Source of the DNA: Mortierella alpina | Lineage: Eukaryota; Mortierellomycota; Mortierellomycetes; Mortierellales; Mortierellaceae | DNA length: 64,000 bases | Direction of reading: 5' to 3' | Assembly: GCA_029449245.1 (NCBI GenBank) | Contig: JANATF010000018.1 | Span: 473,589-537,588, forward strand | Shown here: in pieces, positions 59,799-64,000 of the stretch | How the letters are laid out: every line of letters begins with the position of its first letter | Numbering within the stretch: position 1 is the first letter of the stretch | Position numbers and translations under genes: made by a program | The notes under the pieces: generated by a model | Told to the model about the DNA's origin: nothing | What the model saw: the letters and a program-made list of their open reading frames with translations, nothing else | The model's database searches: none

Positions 59799-62088
59799 GA
59801 CATGCATCAGAACTCGCAAGGCAAGGAGCAGGGGTACGCAGCATGCAAGGACAACAAACACAGAAACCAGAAAACAGGATGGCACATGGACCAACACCCA
59901 AGGATGAGGAAAAACAGCGACCACACCACAGTCCACGCACCACCGCATTCTACCACACACACACACACCACAAGAACAGCTGCATCCACCCTCATCTCCT
60001 CCACCCGCCTCCATCTCCTCTCCTCGCCACACAACCCGCCATCCACCGCTCCCTCCACACAACCCCTGCTCCCTCCAAAAATACCACGCGCAATAAACCT
60101 GCAATGAAAAATACCCATAGTCCGCGGCAAATATGAAAGTGCATCTCTCCGCGATGTGTATCGTCTATAGCCTTGTCTTCTCTGTCAGTCTGTCTGTCAG
60201 TCTGTCTGTCTCCAGCACCCGCGCTGTATGTGTGAACCTGTCCCTAGTTCTCAATCTTGTCTTCTTGCCTCGGCCCACTTGTTGCAACGCACCTCCAAAG
60301 CGCAGCTGTTTCAAGTCATATCACAACATGGAGAAACACCAGACCTGAAGTGCTACACCTGCACATCCGCACGAATAGCATGCAGCAAGCCATACCACAC
60401 TCTATCAGCAACGGCGCAGTTATTATTTTTCCCAAGCGTTTACTGCGGCGCCTGCACAATTCCATTTTGAAGTTCTCTTTGAGGTGCTGAAGAAAGACTT
60501 TATTACTGAGCTAAGGCTATCAATACTGGATACTATCTAGCTGGCAACTGTCAGTCATCCTCAGTGGATGTCCAGGGCGCACCGCGAGGAGGTCGTTGCC
60601 ATCGCACCCCACCCCTAAGTGAAAAAGAAAGGAGCAGCCACGAAAAGGACCGGAGCCGAATCCCCACACGCCTCTGCCCAAAGGGGCACCAAAGTGAGAA
60701 CCTGTCGCGTGCAGGAACCACCCGGCTGACTTGTGTGAGCACAAAAGAAAAAGGGGCACCCTCCCACTCGCACTGGCAGGACTCGTCGTCGTCTACATGA
60801 GCACGCCGGCCCAGAGGTAGGTCGCGGAGCCTGGTTAGTCCCCTCACGTTCTCCAGCGTGACCCCCGGTATCTAGTCTAGCAGCAGAAAGAACGGCACTA
60901 AACACCCAGCTCCACCCAAGCCCAACACCACACCTACCTACAAGAGACAGCTTTGGCTCAATCTCACACAACTCTCAGAGGAACTCATCAAGTCATGGAG
61001 CTGAGCGCACCCGCAGCGTGTCCAAAAAACAGAGAAGCACAAAAAGAACTGGGGAATGAAATGGAGAAAGTTGACTAATGGTGATGGTGGATGGTGGAAT
61101 GCACACCGCTCTTGTCCCCCACGAAATGGCCGCCTCGCTGCTACTAGACATCATCAATACCAAGAGTCACTTACCAGAGAAACTGTGAGTCGTTTGAGTG
61201 GACGACGTAAAAACGAAAGTCTGAGGATAGGGGAAGGGGAAGGAGAACAAGGAGAACACAACAAGGTCCAGGAGGGGAGGGGTTTTTAACGTCAACAATC
61301 TTTCGCGTTAGCGGTCACGGAGGCACTTGAGTGGCGTCCCCTGTGCAGGCCATATCATGGATGGATTGCATGGCCGTGAACCGGCATTTGACCTTCGTCC
61401 TATACCACACCAACATTCTTGACAAGGACCGCGATGCATGGACCATGGATCCAAGACCGCTCAGGTACGTGCGTCAGACTGGACAGGGGTAGGAAACATC
61501 AGGATCGTGAGCTACAGGACGACTGGACATGTCTTGAAATGAAAATCCGCCGAGAAGAAAATCCAAAGTCGGGATGGTGAAAGACTTGCAGTGAGAGCAA
61601 ACAGAACCCTCAGCAGGACTCCAGAACGAAAGCCGAGGACAATGTCTACCGTTTCAGGAGGTCCAGTGGAGTCAGCGACTTGGATGGAGCTTCACAATTG
61701 CAAGACATGCAGGCGGCGGAGCAATGCATTGAGATTCAGCTGGAAGCATGCCAGAACGAGCTGAATCTCAAGGCGTTTGCTCACAGAATGCAGACCACGC
61801 GCCAAATGGATTACAAGGACGCGAAGAATAAGTTAGCAGTAAAGTAGAACCGAGCAGAGTACTCCAAGCGGGGTGACCAGCTCGCTCTCAACAGCAAGTT
61901 ACTGTATAGGAAAGACCACGCAGCGCGAGCCACCGCCAACCTTCAAGGACCGCACCACAAGGACGGACAATATCCAAGGCACCAAGGCCAGCAAGGTACG
62001 AAGACAGGATATGAATCGTGGTGTACAGCAGCTGTTGCAAGGAAATGGAAAGCAAGGAAGGCCAAGGTCATAATCCAGGACCACCAAG
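59799..62088 (+). repeat. 2290-bp tandem unit, copy 1
   Basis: Identical by eye to 62089 onward over all of the second copy that is visible; offset is 2290 bp throughout. It contains GTCTGTCA microrepeats (60185-60215), a plausible short exon MAASLLLDIINTKSHLPEKL with donor GTGAGT (61126-61184), and a coiled-coil-like frame (61581-61847). No complete gene recognised. Confidence 0.9.
61581..61847 (+). pseudogene. Coding remnant in tandem unit
   Basis: Open frame without a start, ending at TAG 61845-61847: NVYRFRRSSGVSDLDGASQL, then AEQCIEIQLEACQNELNLKA and QTTRQMDYKDAKNKL. Helical, Gln/Glu/Lys-rich, looks like an exon of a real protein. Repeated from 63871 in unit 2. Family unknown. Confidence 0.35.
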
Positions 62089-64000
62089 GACATGCATCAG
62101 AACTCGCAAGGCAAGGAGCAGGGGTACGCAGCATGCAAGGACAACAAACACAGAAACCAGAAAACAGGATGGCACATGGACCAACACCCAAGGATGAGGA
62201 AAAACAGCGACCACACCACAGTCCACGCACCACCGCATTCTACCACACACACACACACCACAAGAACAGCTGCATCCACCCTCATCTCCTCCACCCGCCT
62301 CCATCTCCTCTCCTCGCCACACAACCCGCCATCCACCGCTCCCTCCACACAACCCCTGCTCCCTCCAAAAATACCACGCGCAATAAACCTGCAATGAAAA
62401 ATACCCATAGTCCGCGGCAAATATGAAAGTGCATCTCTCCGCGATGTGTATCGTCTATAGCCTTGTCTTCTCTGTCAGTCTGTCTGTCAGTCTGTCTGTC
62501 TCCAGCACCCGCGCTGTATGTGTGAACCTGTCCCTAGTTCTCAATCTTGTCTTCTTGCCTCGGCCCACTTGTTGCAACGCACCTCCAAAGCGCAGCTGTT
62601 TCAAGTCATATCACAACATGGAGAAACACCAGACCTGAAGTGCTACACCTGCACATCCGCACGAATAGCATGCAGCAAGCCATACCACACTCTATCAGCA
62701 ACGGCGCAGTTATTATTTTTCCCAAGCGTTTACTGCGGCGCCTGCACAATTCCATTTTGAAGTTCTCTTTGAGGTGCTGAAGAAAGACTTTATTACTGAG
62801 CTAAGGCTATCAATACTGGATACTATCTAGCTGGCAACTGTCAGTCATCCTCAGTGGATGTCCAGGGCGCACCGCGAGGAGGTCGTTGCCATCGCACCCC
62901 ACCCCTAAGTGAAAAAGAAAGGAGCAGCCACGAAAAGGACCGGAGCCGAATCCCCACACGCCTCTGCCCAAAGGGGCACCAAAGTGAGAACCTGTCGCGT
63001 GCAGGAACCACCCGGCTGACTTGTGTGAGCACAAAAGAAAAAGGGGCACCCTCCCACTCGCACTGGCAGGACTCGTCGTCGTCTACATGAGCACGCCGGC
63101 CCAGAGGTAGGTCGCGGAGCCTGGTTAGTCCCCTCACGTTCTCCAGCGTGACCCCCGGTATCTAGTCTAGCAGCAGAAAGAACGGCACTAAACACCCAGC
63201 TCCACCCAAGCCCAACACCACACCTACCTACAAGAGACAGCTTTGGCTCAATCTCACACAACTCTCAGAGGAACTCATCAAGTCATGGAGCTGAGCGCAC
63301 CCGCAGCGTGTCCAAAAAACAGAGAAGCACAAAAAGAACTGGGGAATGAAATGGAGAAAGTTGACTAATGGTGATGGTGGATGGTGGAATGCACACCGCT
63401 CTTGTCCCCCACGAAATGGCCGCCTCGCTGCTACTAGACATCATCAATACCAAGAGTCACTTACCAGAGAAACTGTGAGTCGTTTGAGTGGACGACGTAA
63501 AAACGAAAGTCTGAGGATAGGGGAAGGGGAAGGAGAACAAGGAGAACACAACAAGGTCCAGGAGGGGAGGGGTTTTTAACGTCAACAATCTTTCGCGTTA
63601 GCGGTCACGGAGGCACTTGAGTGGCGTCCCCTGTGCAGGCCATATCATGGATGGATTGCATGGCCGTGAACCGGCATTTGACCTTCGTCCTATACCACAC
63701 CAACATTCTTGACAAGGACCGCGATGCATGGACCATGGATCCAAGACCGCTCAGGTACGTGCGTCAGACTGGACAGGGGTAGGAAACATCAGGATCGTGA
63801 GCTACAGGACGACTGGACATGTCTTGAAATGAAAATCCGCCGAGAAGAAAATCCAAAGTCGGGATGGTGAAAGACTTGCAGTGAGAGCAAACAGAACCCT
63901 CAGCAGGACTCCAGAACGAAAGCCGAGGACAATGTCTACCGTTTCAGGAGGTCCAGTGGAGTCAGCGACTTGGATGGAGCTTCACAATTGCAAGACATGC
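62089..64000 (+). repeat. 2290-bp tandem unit, copy 2 (cut by window edge)
   Basis: Same content as 59799-61710. Continues past the window, so further copies may follow. Confidence 0.9.

Noticed and set aside
60520-60971. Minus-strand frames in the tandem unit
   Set aside because: No start context, splice pattern or domain; overlapping alternatives in other frames.
1-64000. tRNA and rRNA genes
   Set aside because: Scanned by eye for B-box-like GGTTCGA and conserved rRNA words; none convincing. A covariance search was not possible.

Overview
The window is nuclear DNA of a filamentous fungus. Genes are split by short GT-AG introns (about 50-350 bp) and their upstream regions are pyrimidine-rich. 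The gene set (F-box/LRR proteins, a NACHT-WD40 NLR, a DUF6589-like protein beside a RecQ-like helicase) and the family-specific tails of the NLR and F-box proteins point to an early-diverging fungus of the Mortierella type. That placement is inference from remembered family signatures; no search was run. There is no operon structure, CRISPR array or recognisable tRNA/rRNA gene.

Layout. 1-726: C-terminus of an F-box/LRR-type protein cut by the window edge. 1847-7270: a 1807-residue NLR (helical-repeat N-terminus, NACHT, pentapeptide repeats, about 14 near-identical WD40 repeats). 7530-7757: small Cys-rich exon. 8507-13512: a 5.0-kb mobile element with perfect 137-bp terminal inverted repeats and a 9-11 bp target-site duplication, carrying two convergent genes (DUF6589-like protein; RecQ-like helicase). 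This is the most interesting object in the window. 13999-24114: ordinary genes: RING protein, F-box protein, mitochondrial membrane protein, myosin regulatory light chain, and a short-chain dehydrogenase with four exons.

From 24.1 kb onward the window is a graveyard of mobile elements with one host gene. That gene is a 1277-residue Gln-rich zinc-ribbon protein (28854-34037, minus), whose last intron holds a 904-bp non-coding mobile element. The same element family (TGTGGTG...CACCACA ends, 4-bp target duplications) occurs at 24587, 26823, 32132 and 35536, and a diverged relative is at 40821.

From 36259 to 59775 lie at least three Ty3/Gypsy families, nested and inverted. A minus-strand element with 100-bp LTRs (36259-47381) contains a 7.3-kb element with 211-bp LTRs (37349-44644, 5-bp duplication AGGAG), which itself contains the 1.0-kb non-coding element (40821-41830, 4-bp duplication CCAG). 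A third family with 200-bp LTRs is present as two opposed copies (50960-53624 plus, 54196-59511 minus). The two halves of one target-site duplication (TGCCT) are now on opposite strands, which shows that the region was inverted by recombination between those copies. Several solo LTRs with 5-bp duplications are scattered through it. The right end is a tandem duplication with a 2290-bp unit (59799-62088, then 62089 to the edge).

The host genes are unrelated housekeeping or regulatory genes. The coherent functional units are the two-gene TIR element and the retroelement modules (gag, protease, reverse transcriptase, RNase H, integrase, chromodomain), nearly all of which carry stops, deletions or insertions.
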